The position numbers were made by a program, and so were the translations under genes. This document shows positions 25,136-35,769 of a stretch of DNA of 64,000 nucleotides, in pieces. Each line of letters begins with the position of its first letter. Positions within the stretch are counted from its first letter, which is position 1. Origin of the DNA: Eucommia ulmoides (Eukaryota; Streptophyta; Magnoliopsida; Garryales; Eucommiaceae). The stretch covers positions 14,653,905 through 14,717,904 of the forward strand of contig CM028335.1 in NCBI GenBank assembly GCA_016647705.1, in the 5' to 3' direction. Below the pieces are notes generated by a model. That model was not told where the DNA came from. It saw nothing but the letters and a program-made list of their open reading frames with translations, and did not search any database.

Positions 25136-25538
25136 TGTTAGATTTTTTCCCTAACTAATATGGTCCATGTTGTTGAAGTTACAAAACATGGGTCACATGA
25201 CCATGCATGGCACATTTTTATCACCGCTAAGCGCTCACTACACGTGCACATCCAAGAACAACTCTGTGATGAGCAGAGTCTATATAAAGGGGTTGTGCAT
25301 TTGGTTTTGATTCCCTAAGCCTACAATCTCATTTTAGAAACCAAATACACCATCAAATAGAGATTGAATGAGGTTTAGAAGAGCCTTAACCCGAAATTAA
25401 TATTTCCCATAATCTTGAGCAAGTGAGAACGACAATGGCTGAAGGTACGCATCGATCCGTTCGTTTTTATTTCCGCATTGATCTAATTGCTTATTTTATA
25501 TGCATGAGCACGTTTAGATTGTTAAAGTTTATCCCACA
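25136..25538 (+). repeat. Copia-1 3' LTR (403 bp)
   Basis: Starts TGTTAGATTTTTTCCC and ends TTATCCCACA, with TATA box TATATAAAG (25281-25289) and a following target duplication ATTTG (25539-25543). It is about 100 bp shorter than the 5' LTR and has many point differences from it, so the insertion is not recent. Confidence 0.95.
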
Positions 25539-25543
25539 ATTTG

Positions 25544-26944
25544 TTCTCAAATTCTTACGAATTCAAACGCCATTTTTCGATTTGTTCTCAGATTGTTCGA
25601 TTCATGTTCGATTTGTTCTCAGATTGTTGAAGAGTTTTGGAAGAATCGAACGATTTGCAGGTAAAATTCGCATTTTTCGATCTATATCCTCCGTTTTTCG
25701 GTGAATCTAGGTGCATGTGTTTTTTTAGAAAATCGATATCAATGGGTTATCTCGATATATCCATTTTTTTCCTTCAGTTGGTTGAAAGTACATACCTAAA
25801 GAAAGTACGTGATTTATAATAATGAAGCAGAAACACTAGATGGCATTCAACTTGTTCCAAAGGGAATAGAAAATTTGTTGTGTCAAACCACAACAATTTT
25901 CTATGCATTGTGGATATGTGATGTAATCAGAGAAGAAATAAAACTGGTATTTACGTTATTTACTTTTCAGACACAATTCCTTTGAAATGCTTGTTGTTTT
26001 CTAATGAATTTCGCAATATCCAGCTTTTAAAGCCCTGACCTTCAAAATTTCTGAATTTGATTTTTGGATGGTAATACAATTGGTGATGCTACTGAGCTAC
26101 AGATAAAGGCAATTGGTCATGTTACTAAATCTCTGTTTCATTTCCAAGTTTTATGAGAATAGAAACAGAAATTTGGGAACAAAAACACTGATGAACCTTG
26201 GCTAAAACTCTCATGCTCTCTCTCTCTAAAGTGAATTTTTTGATCTCCAAGTGGCAAATAAATTAGACACAATTTTTTTTTTCTTTTTAATTACTTCTTC
26301 TTCAAAAAAGGTAAAAAATGAAGAATTAATTTGTATGTTTATATTCAAATTATGCATATCTTGATGTGCAGATGCAAATTTCCTCATTGACTAGCCCTTT
26401 GGAGTCGTCTTCAATCGATCAGGGTCTATTTTTAAATGTTAAGTAAGATGGAATGGTGGCTGCTGTAAGTACTGAGCCAAAAAGCAATGCGGAAGACCGA
26501 TCTGGTCCATTTTGGATAGTGTTTGGATAGTGTTTTCTAGCTTTTTGATCAATGAATTTTAGTGGATAGTTACTGAAGTATTTTGATGAAAAATTATATA
26601 TTACCATAGTATATTATGGTGTTAATCTACTTATTGATGTATTTTGATATGTTAAATTGGTGTACTGTAGTGAAATTGTGTAATTTGAGATGTATTAGAC
26701 ATTTGCATTTTTTTTTCTCGAAATCACCACCATAAACACTTGAAGAAGACATGAAAAATAAAAATAAGAGAGGGAGAAGAAAAAAATAAAAGAGAAGGTT
26801 TGGTATAATGTAGAAAATGTGTGAGAAAATTATATATTATAAAGATAAATAGTGAGGGTAAAATGAGAACTTCAAATAGGTAATTTGGAGGGGAAAAACA
26901 CAAAAACAATGTCCACGCATGAGCATCACATCTGTCAAGCTTGA
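25544..26944 (+). other. Gene-like cargo, right part, and inner terminal region
   Basis: Continues the cargo of 13400-13922 with repeated 'tttgttctcaga' phrases and a possible exon end CAG|GTAAAA (25660/25661). From about 25700 it is AT-rich and intron-like, with no recognisable coding sequence. 26700-26944 grades into the right terminal repeat of the Mutator-like element. Confidence 0.35.
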
Positions 26945-27276
26945 CAGAAAATGTTAGGTTTGCACTTAGGTCCAAGACACAAGGGTAAGTGGCAAAGTTT
27001 AAATCAAAGGGGATAAAGTGCAAAAGTGCCAAACCACGGGGTAAAGTGCAATTAACCCTATTATCAAATTTATAAGGCTAAGTAAAAACAGGAGATATAT
27101 GTTACATGGAATAATAGCATAAATAATATCAATGCAATTTTGAAAAAAATAAATAAGATAATTGAATTATCTTCGTTTTGGACACAATTTAAGAAAGTAG
27201 ATGTAATTATTTATAATTAATAAATAATTCATTATATCTATTACATGCGATATATGTTATAGGATATATATGTTAC

Positions 27277-27540
27277 ATGCGATTTAGTGCAAGTGCAGGT
27301 GTTATTAAAGGAAAAGGTAGGCCTAATAAAACATGGGACGAGGCTCATAGAAACACCAGTGAGAAAATACGATTTAGTACAAGTGCAGGGATTACTAGAG
27401 TGAGAGGTACGTCCAAGAAGACTTCGAACGAGACTATTAAAATTGATTTCATGACACTGAACTTGACTGAGAAGATGATCCTTGATCGTTTAATATGGAG
27501 TAAACAAATTTATATAGCCAACCCTATTTAAATGGGACAA
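27277..27540 (+). pseudogene. LINE reverse-transcriptase 3' remnant
   Basis: The frame starting at 27277 encodes 'GRPNKTWDEAHRN', then 'LNLTEKMILDRLIWSKQIYI', matching the pattern at the C-terminal end of plant RTE-type LINE polyproteins (GRPxxTW...LDRxxW). An internal ~85-bp duplication repeats 'cgatttagtgcaagtgcagg' twice (27280 and 27368). It is a 5'-truncated dead fragment between the Mutator-like element and Copia-2. 27060-27276 is AT-rich with nothing recognised. Confidence 0.6.
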
Positions 27541-27571
27541 AGACTTAGTTGTTCTTGTTTTTATAAGTAAA

Positions 27572-28441
27572 TGTTGGAGCAAATGAATTTTGAAATTGTT
27601 TTTGTTATAGAAAGTGTCAAATGGTTTTTCCTTAATTCTTTCTATCCCACATTGGTTGGAAGAAGAGGAATTGAGGAGTATATCTAGGGGTATGTGAGAC
27701 ACTTGGGGTGTACCCCAAGGGGTATCCACATTTTGATGAGGTGACACTTATTTATTCTTTTTTGACAAAAATTATTTAAATAATATTATCAGATCAGATT
27801 GTTAAACATGAATAGTTTCAAAACATATCAGATCAGATTGAACAGTTTCAAAATCCAACAGTTATGAATTTTAAACAAAAGTATCAGTTTATGAAATAAT
27901 TAAAAAAAAAAAACGTTTAAATTTAATTAAAAATGTCTAACTGTTGAACGTTTAAAAAAAATAAAAACGTTTATTTTTCTTAAATGCTTTTAATGTATGT
28001 TCAAACGTTTTGATTTTTTCCTTCCTATAAATACTGATTTCTTCAACACAGTTAAAAAAAATAGAATTTTCTTGAGTCTTCTTCTTTATAACAAAATACA
28101 GCTTCAGTGTTCTTTTTCATCTGAAACAGTTTTTGCAGTTTGTTTGTCTTTAAAACAGTTTCTTCATCTGAAACAATTTTATTTTTAACTTCTATTTTTG
28201 AGCAGTTTGTTTGTTTGTTCAAACAGTGTGTGGGTGTTTAGTATTCAGGCATTCTGTTGTGCAAAGAAGGTCCTAGATAGAGGTGATTCTGGGCTGTTTC
28301 ATCTTGGGGACGACGGGACTGTTACACTGCTTGTACGTTCTTGGGCAGAGCCGCGAAACGTCTTAAAGAGAGCAACTTAGTCTGCAACTCAACCCAAGAA
28401 ATTTTGGTAAACTCGTTCATTATTTATTTTCTGCATCAACA
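27572..28441 (+). repeat. Copia-2 5' LTR (870 bp)
   Basis: Starts TGTTGGAGCAAA and ends GCATCAACA. TATA box TATAAATA at 28026-28033. Preceded by the target duplication GTAAA (27567-27571; GTGAA at the other side, one mismatch). It lacks a ~105-bp GC-rich block that the 3' LTR carries. Confidence 0.95.
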
Positions 28442-28480
28442 ATTTTAAGAGGTTTAATTTTTACTGATTATCTGCTAAGA

Positions 28481-31400
28481 TGTCTACTAATCACGAATTT
28501 AAACAAGTTACTGTTGATCTTAACAAACCCTTTCATTTCGAAGGGTTTCATTTTAAAAGATGGAGACATAAAATATTATTTTTCTAACTATCGAAAAAGT
28601 AGCATATGTCTGTACAACCGAAAAACTTCAATTACCTCAAATTCCTACTGACACTCAGATTCAAGAAGTTAAGTCTTGGGAGGAAAATGATTTTCGTTGT
28701 AAGAATTTCATTCTTAATGGTATGTCTGATGATCTGTATGATTATTACTGCTCTAACAAAACTGCAAATGAAGTTTGGGATACTCTTTCAAAGAAATACG
28801 ACACTGAAGAGGTTGGAAGTAAAAAATATGCTGTTAGTCGGTATCTGAAATACCAAATGACCGACGACAAATCTGTGAAAGTTCAGTCTCATGAACTTCA
28901 TAAAATCGCTCATGAAATAATTACTGAAGGTATGTCTCTTGATGAACAATTTCAAGTTGCTGTTTTAATTAACAAATTACCCTATTCTTGGAAAGATTTT
29001 AAGAATACTCTAAGGCACAAAACTAAAGAGTTTTCTTTAGAAAGTTTGATCACTAGTCTTCGGATTGAGGAAGAGGCCCGAAAACAAGATTAGAAAGATG
29101 AAGTGCTTATTGTTTCTAACAACGCTCACAAAAAATCATCTTACGTTGTTCTGAAACCTAAAGGGAAAAATATGAAAAATAAAAATAAAAATCGAAACCA
29201 CAACAACAATAACAGAAATGTGCATCAAAATCAGAATAGAAACAAACTCCTTTCAAGAAATAATTCTGAACAATTTACTTGTTATAATTGTGGGAGGGCG
29301 GGCCATTTGGCTGGGAACTGCCGGCAAAGGCGTTTTCCTGTTCCACAGGCGAGTCTTACCGAGGACCAACCTATAGCTATGATTTCTGAAATCAATATAG
29401 TTGGTAGATCCAAAGGGTGGTGGGTAGACACTGGTGCTTCACGCTATGTTTGCTATGATCGTACTATGTTAAAGTCTTATTCTGAAAGTGAAGACAAGAA
29501 AATATTGTTGGGTGATTTCCACTCCACTATTGTTGTTGGTTCTGGTGAAGTGGAATTAAAGTGTACCTCTGGAAAGACAGTTATCCTTAAAGATGTTCTG
29601 CATACTCCAGAGATGAGAAATAATTTGGTTTCGGGCTATCTTCTTAACAAGGTGGGGTTCACTCAAACTATTGGGGCTGATTTGTACACCTTAACCAAAA
29701 ATAATGTTTTTGTTGGGAAGGGTTATACAACTGATGGAATGTTCAAACTGAATGTTGAAATTAATAAAAACATTTCTTCTGCTTACATGTTGTGTTCTTT
29801 TAATATTTGACATGCTAGACTTTGTCATGTTAACAAAAACATTATTAAAAACTTAAGCAATTTAGAACTAATTCCTAAACTGTCTTTGAATGATTTTGAA
29901 AAGTGTGAATTTTGCAGTCAAGCCAAAATCACTAAAACCCTTCATAAATCAGTAATTAGAGAATCTGAACCTCCTGATTTGATATATTCTAACATTTGTG
30001 AATTTAATGGTGTTATGACTAGGAATGGTAAATATTATTTTATTACTTTTATAGATGATTACTCTGATTACACTTTTATTTATCTCATGAAAAATAAAAA
30101 TGAAGCATTTGATATGTTTAAAATTTTTGTAACTGAGATTGAAAATCAATATAATAAGAAAATTAAGAGATTACGTAGTGATAGAGGAACCAAATATGAT
30201 TATGATATTTTTATTGATTTTTATAATTCTCATGGGATTATTCATGAAAAAACTGCACTGTATTCTCCTGAAATGAATGGTAAGGCTGAAGGGAAAAATA
30301 GAACTTTTGCTGAATCTGTAGTTGCTATTTTACTTAACTCCGGTGCAGCTTTTCACTGGTGGGGTAAAATTTTATTAACGGTTTGCTATGTACTTAATAA
30401 ATCTCCCAAATCGAAAAGTAAAATTTCACGTTATGAAGTTTTCAAAAATAAGAAAACAAATTTGTCTTATTTTAAAACTTGGGGTTGTTTGGTGTATGTT
30501 CGAATTTTTGATCCAAAAAGAAGAAAACTTTCCAATAGAGCTTGCGAATGTGTTTTTATTGGTTATGCGGTAAATAGCAAAGTTTATAGATTTTATGATT
30601 AGAAAGATCGAGTTATCATTGAATCAAATGATGCTGATTTTTATGAATATAAATTTCCTTTCAAATTAAAGAATAGTAGGGGCTCGACTTCTAGTAATGA
30701 ACCTATCATTTGGATTAATGAATCTGATAAGGAATTAGATATTGAACCTAGAAGGAGTAAACGACCTCGTATTACTAAGGACTTTGGTTTAGATTTCTAT
30801 GCATATACCTTAGAGGAGGATCCACTTACTCTCCAAGAGGCATTGTCCTCTGTAGATGCCAATTTATGGCAAGAGGCTATAGATGATGAGTTGGACTCTC
30901 TCGAGTCAAATAGAACTTGGCATTTAGTAGATTTACCTTCTGGTTGTAAAACAATAGGATGTAAATGGATTCTTAAGAAGAAATTAAAACCCGATGGAAC
31001 CATTGATAAATATAAGGCTCGTCTTGTAGCCAAAGGTTTTAGATAAAGAGAGAATGTAGATTTCTTTGATACTTTCTCACCTGTCTCTAGAATTACATCT
31101 ATTCGTGTACTTTTATCTTTTGCTGTAATTCATGATCTTATAGTGCACCAAATGGATGTTAAAACTGCTTTTTTGAATGGTGAATTAGAAGAAGAGATTT
31201 ATATGGATCAACCTGAAGGATTTGTAATTCCTGGTCTAGAAAACAAAGTGAGTAAATTAGATAAATCTCTTTATGGTTTAAAATAAGCACCTAAGTAATG
31301 GTATGAGAAATTTGATAATCTTGTTATTTCACATGATTTTAAAGTAAATGAAAGTGACAAATGCATTTATTATAAATCTGAAAATGATGTTTGCTATATT

Positions 31401-32341
31401 ATATGTCTTTATGTGGATGACTTGCTGATTTTTGGTTCCAATATTCATGTTGTGAATAATGTGAAATCCATGCTATGTGCTAATTTTGACATGAAAGATC
31501 TTGGTGAAGTAAGTGTAATCCTTGGTATTAAAATAACTGGGTCTAAACAGAGAATTTCTTTGAATCAATCTCATTATATAGAGAAGATTCTAAACAAATA
31601 TAATTATTTTGATTGTAAACCACCATGTACTCCTTATGATAATAGTGTGAAGTTGTTCAAGAACACCGGTGACGGTATTAGACAATCTGAGTATGCTAGC
31701 ATCATAGGCAGTCTTCGATATGCTACTGATTGCACTAGACCCGATATAGCATATGCTGTGGGATTACTATGCAGGTTTACAAGCAAACCTCGTATTGAGC
31801 ATTGGCATGCTATTGATAGGGTCATGAGATACCTAAAAAGAACTATGAATCTTGGATTATAATATCAGAAGTTTCCCGCTGTTCTGGAAAGATATAGCGA
31901 TGCTGACTGGAACACCCTTTTAGATGACTCCAAGGCAACTAGCGGCTATATATTTAGCATAGCTAGTGGAGCTGTTTCTTGGAAATCTAAAGAAACAGTC
32001 TATTTTGGTTCAATCTACTATGGAGTCTGAGATAATTGCATTAGCTTCAGCTAGTGAGGAAGCAGGGTGGTTAAGAAGCCTGCTTTTTGATACCCATTTA
32101 TGGGAGAGACCGATTCCATCTATCTTGATCAATTGCGATAGTATCATGGCTATTGCAAAGATTCAGAATCGTTATTATAACGGAAAAAAGTGACAAATAC
32201 GTCGCAAACACAACACTATTAGGGAGTATATTTCTACAGGGGCTGTGAGAGTGGATCATGTACGGTCTGATAATAACTTAGCCGATCCTTTGACGAAAGG
32301 ATTAGCTCGAGAAAAGGTTTACAAAACCTCGAAAGGAATGT
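28481..32341 (+). pseudogene. Copia-2 gag-pol, mostly one frame with stop codons
   Basis: Starts ATG at 28481 ('MSTNHEFKQVTVDLNKPFHF'), with an early frame change; from about 28722 to 31862 a single frame is kept. Zinc knuckle CYNCGRAGHLAGNC at about 29278-29320. Protease DTGAS near 29430. Integrase at 29886-30602 ('FIDDYSDY', 'RSDRGTKY'). Reverse transcriptase runs from about 30843, with YVDD near 31413. RNase H at 31966-32193 after a frameshift, ending 'ADPLTKGLAREK' near 32300. In-frame stops occur at about 29091, 29808, 30600, 31044, 31285, 31296 and 31860. Several replace Gln or Trp expected in the family (for example LK*APK*WY), consistent with C-to-T or G-to-A decay. Non-functional. 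Confidence 0.93.
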
Positions 32342-32729
32342 GACTCAAGCCCATAGATTGACGAGTCACTTGTGAGGGAAACCCAATCTATAGACTGGAG
32401 ATCCCAAGAAATAGGTTCAAAGGGTAATAACAACTCATGAAGTGATATGAAGAGAATCATTGGTAGCGCGGAAAAATACGCCGCTACTTACTCTCACAAG
32501 TATACGAGGTCTAAGTTTTAGTATAGTGTGATCATTAAAATCGGGTTATCGTATCCATAGGGATTGTTGTCGTTACTATCGAATACCGCGTTTGTCGTGA
32601 CCTAAGTTTATCTAGGCGAAAAACAAATGTATTTAATTAATTAAACTAATACTAATATAACCTAAATTAACTACACTATTATGTTAATATGTGTTCGATT
32701 CCGATTTACTCGCGTTTACGTTGTTCGAT

Positions 32730-33125
32730 CTATTTGACAACCTCGGTACGTAAACTTCACCGTCACCTCTTCCGAGTGTAAGACGGTAGAATACATGATT
32801 TCGAGTCAACGAAGAAGTCCCCCTCAACGTCTTAACGACCCTAGGTCACGTAAGTCTAGCCCAGCGTCATTGATTGCACACAATCCAACTCCCTCCCGGG
32901 TTATTGGATCGTCGCGTTGTATTTACCCTATCGACAATTTTCGTTCTAAAACTTCCTCGCCACCTCTTCCGAGTGTAAGACGAGGAATATAACGCAACTT
33001 CGAGCCAACGAAGAGGTCCCCCTCAACGTCTTTACGACCCTAGGTAGCGTGTGTCTAGCCCCACGTCATCGATTGTCCATGATTCAAACCCCGACCGGGT
33101 TATAGAATCGTGGCGTTTGTTTACC
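32730..33125. repeat. Two ~220-bp tandem units
   Basis: Both units contain 'cacctcttccgagtgtaaga', 'cgagtcaacgaagaagtcc' (or cgagccaacgaagaggtcc), 'acgaccctaggt' and a variant of 'ccgggttat..gaatcgt'. They are GC-richer than their surroundings and form the leader (U5-side) part of the nested solo LTR. Confidence 0.85.
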
Positions 33126-33619
33126 TTAATCCGAATCCGGGGTTTTGTCAAAACCCCATGTTCTCCATTTATCAATCTAAGCATAATAAACAAACAATAC
33201 GATAAATACAATCAAACTACGAAGAACAATCACAAACGAAACACTGAAATCACCCAAAAAACGTATTTATAAATTATAGGTTAATCCCTACTACAATCTA
33301 TATTTAGCTCTGGGCCATAGCTGCATATACAAGAAAATAACGAGCTAAATATGCTCATATGCTCCTAAGATAAAGAAATAAGGAAAAATGATCGAAGAAC
33401 TTAGTCTCGTCCGAAGATAAACCACTAAGAACGCTCCACGATCGATTCGTCGTCTTCTCCACTTCGGGATGCGAGCTCCACCACTAAAATTCCTAACCCT
33501 TGGCTTAACTATAGCCTAAGGGGCTCAAAAATGCAAGAGAGGGGAGAGAGATTACGGCCAAGGAGGAGGAGAGGGGATATTTATAGCAAAAATATCCTAA
33601 AAATATCTCAAGACAGTGC

Positions 33620-33910
33620 AGGGCAAATCCGCCTAGGCAGTGGAAATTACGTCTAGGCAGAATTAGGTCAGTTAAGTCTGATCGCCTGGGCGGTGAAGTA
33701 GGCGGTGGACTGGAGAACATTCTGTTGGATTTTCGCCTCGGCGGTAGAATTTCCGCTTAGGCGAGCGGCTGTGAGTAGCCCTTCTTCGTCCTCTGCTGGA
33801 TTTCCGCCTAAGCGGTATAATTTCCACTCAGGTGGTCGTCCGTCAGTAATATTTTACTCTTATCTGTAGTTTCACCGCTTAAGCGGTGGTCTGGACGCTT
33901 AAGCGGTGGG
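33620..33910. repeat. Array of CGCCTAAGCGG-type palindromes
   Basis: Around ten imperfect copies of a 10-12-bp near-palindrome (cgcctaggcag, cgcctgggcggt, cgcctcggcggt, cgcctaagcggt, cgcttaagcggt) lie at irregular spacing, upstream of the TATA box of the solo LTR on its own (minus) strand. Confidence 0.8.
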
Positions 33911-34617
33911 CCTATTTAATCTTTTAGCCTCCGAGCTTGTTTATCCACCGTAACTTCGAATCGTTTTGGTTCGATCTTATCATTTTAGCTCCAGTTTCCT
34001 ATCTTTTTTACCCACACACCTGAGTTATACAAAAAGTATGAAAACTAATTAAAATATAATAAAAATAACTATAAACATATTCAAAAACTAACCAATTCAG
34101 ATTGGAAATAGATAGATTTTTCATACCTATCAATCATACTATAATAATAATTTTGAGTTCTATTCCAAATATGTGTTGTTTGAAGTATGACATCCTGAAG
34201 CGATAGAAGGTTAAGTTTTTTTTTTTTTATTAACTCTTAATTGGATCTATACTCTATATGGAGTGGAGTACCTAGCTATAGGAGTACTCTTGATAGACTC
34301 ACCTATGTGAATGTGGAAGATGTGAATGTGGAAGTGTGGCCGCTTCCTATGGAATTTTGGGCAAATTCTCTAGAGCATTCACTATACTGGGATACACGTG
34401 CATGGCTGTAAAGTACGGGCTTTTGGACTACACCCTGATAAGGTTGTGTGTATGATGTTGTTAGAGATAGAGTTCAAAACTACGAGTTACTCTAGTATAA
34501 TCTAAATCATCTTCACTATGTAAAGGTTCAAGCCGATAAACACCTTTACTTATGCACAATATTATATTGTTTAATACTGCTCGATGAAAAATTATTTTAA
34601 AAATTCAAGTGGGGGAT

Positions 34618-35587
34618 TGTTGGAGCAAATAAATTTTGAAATTGTTTTTGTTATAGAAAGTGTCAAATGGTTTTCCCTCAATTCCTTTTATCCCACATTG
34701 GTTGGGAGAAAAGGAATTGAGGAGTATATCTAGGGGTATGTGAGACACTTGGGGTGTGCCCCAAGGGGTACCTACATTTTGTGGAGGGGAGATGAGCTAC
34801 ATTCCTACTGGTTTACTACACACGCGCGGGTCGCTGTCGCCGTCCGTCCGACCGTGCTGTGTTGAGTCGAGTTGAGTCGCGCATGTGATGAGGTGACACT
34901 TATTTATTCTTTTTGGACAAAAAATATTTAAATAATATTATTAGATTAGATTGTTAAATATGAACAGTTTCAAAACATATCAGATCAAATTGAACAGTTT
35001 CAAAATCCAACAGTTATGAATTTTAAACAAAGGCATCAATTTATGAAATAATTAAAAAAAACGTTTAAATTTAATTAAAAACGTTTAATTGTTGAACGTT
35101 TAAAAAAAATAAAAACATTTATTTTTCTTAAACGTTTTTAATGTATGTTCAAACGTTCTGATTTTTTCCTTCCTATAAATACTGATTTCTTCAACACAGT
35201 TAAAAAAACAGAATTTGCTTGAGTCTTCTTCTTCACCGCAAAATACAGCTTTAGTGTTCTTTTTCATCTGAAACAGTTTCTGCAACTTGTTTGTCTTTAA
35301 AACAGTTTCTTCATTTAAAACAATTTTGTTTTAACTTCGATTTTCGAGCAGTTTGTTTGTTTGTTCAAATAGTGTGTGGATGTTTAGTATTCAGGCCTTC
35401 TGTTGGGCAAAGAAGGTCCTAGACAGAGGTGATTCTGGGCTATTTTATCTTGGGGACGACGGGGCTGTTACACTGCTTGCACGTTCTTGGGCAGAGCTGC
35501 GAAATATCTTAAAGAGAGCGACCTAGTCTGCGACTCAACCCAAGAAATTTCGATAAACTCGTTCATTATTTGTTTTCTGCATCAACA
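34618..35587 (+). repeat. Copia-2 3' LTR (970 bp)
   Basis: Starts TGTTGGAGCAAAT and ends GCATCAACA. TATA box at about 35174. It contains an extra ~105-bp GC-rich block (about 34782-34886, with 'gtcgctgtcgccgtccgtcc') that is absent from the 5' LTR. The target duplication GTGAA follows (35588-35592). Confidence 0.95.
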
Positions 35588-35596
35588 GTGAATAAT

Positions 35597-35602
35597 TTTA
35601 TT
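35597..35602 (-). terminator. Candidate poly(A) signal of the dehydrogenase
   Basis: AATAAA on the minus strand about 170 bp after the stop codon at 35770. The Copia-2 target duplication begins only a few bases further on, so the retrotransposon inserted at or just past the 3' end of the transcript. Confidence 0.4.
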
Positions 35603-35769
35603 TTATCACGAGAAAGATTTCGCAGTTACATTTCATTGCTTAGAATGAAGTCTAATATTTCGGGAAACATAAGAATTGTTTAAACAGGAAGCCACAAAGT
35701 GTAATATCAAAGACTTAAAGGGGGCACGCCGCAAAAATGCAACCAAGTCCCAAAAAACGCCAGCGAAGT

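Larger units (their letters stand above)
13923..25538 (+). mobile_element. Copia-1: degenerate Ty1/Copia retrotransposon
   Basis: A complete but inactive element: 5' LTR, PBS, leader, gag-pol, degenerate polypurine tract (about 25124-25135) and 3' LTR, with a perfect 5-bp target duplication ATTTG. The leader is interrupted by a 4.8-kb solo LTR (14711-19503). The order gag, protease, integrase, reverse transcriptase, RNase H is diagnostic of Copia. It sits inside the gene-like cargo of the element 13195-27059, so it inserted after that element formed. Confidence 0.93.
13195..27059. mobile_element. Mutator-like (Pack-MULE-like) element with nested retrotransposons
   Basis: The ends 13195-~13310 and ~26945-27059 are inverted repeats of each other over roughly 115 bp. 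Both read GGGTTAATWG.ACTTTA from the outside, with shared 'tgtggtttg' and 'ggacctaagtgcaa' blocks, and both are clearly related to the MITE ends at 7654. Removing the Copia insertion (13923-25538) leaves about 2.2 kb that contains gene-like cargo but no transposase. I could not find a 9-bp target duplication, so the two ends may have been altered or recombined. Confidence 0.5.
32461..34132 (-). mobile_element. Solo LTR, 1.67 kb, nested in Copia-2
   Basis: Read on the minus strand it starts TGATAGGTATGAAAAATC and ends CGCGCTACCA, with a perfect 5-bp target duplication ATCAT (32456-32460 and 34133-34137). A minus-strand TATA box (TATAAATA, 33578-33585) is followed by a CT-rich leader, supporting LTR identity and orientation. 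Upstream of it (33620-33910) lies an array of near-palindromes like CGCCTAAGCGGT. Downstream (32730-33125) two ~220-bp tandem units share 'cacctcttccgagtgtaaga' and 'ccccctcaacgtct'. It encodes no protein. Confidence 0.8.
27572..35587 (+). mobile_element. Copia-2: degenerate Ty1/Copia retrotransposon
   Basis: Full-length element with two LTRs, gag-pol in Copia order and a polypurine tract (about 34608-34617, 'agtgggggat') against the 3' LTR. A nested solo LTR (32461-34132) separates pol from the 3' end. The usual TGGTATCAGAGC site is not visible after the 5' LTR, so the primer-binding site is unusual or decayed. Its 3' end lies about 180 bp from the stop codon of the dehydrogenase on the opposite strand. 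Confidence 0.93.

Noticed and set aside
32461-34132. TIR DNA transposon instead of a solo LTR
   Set aside because: The ends are weakly inverted (TGRTAG / CTAYCA), but a TATA box with leader, TG...CA termini and a 5-bp duplication fit an LTR better.
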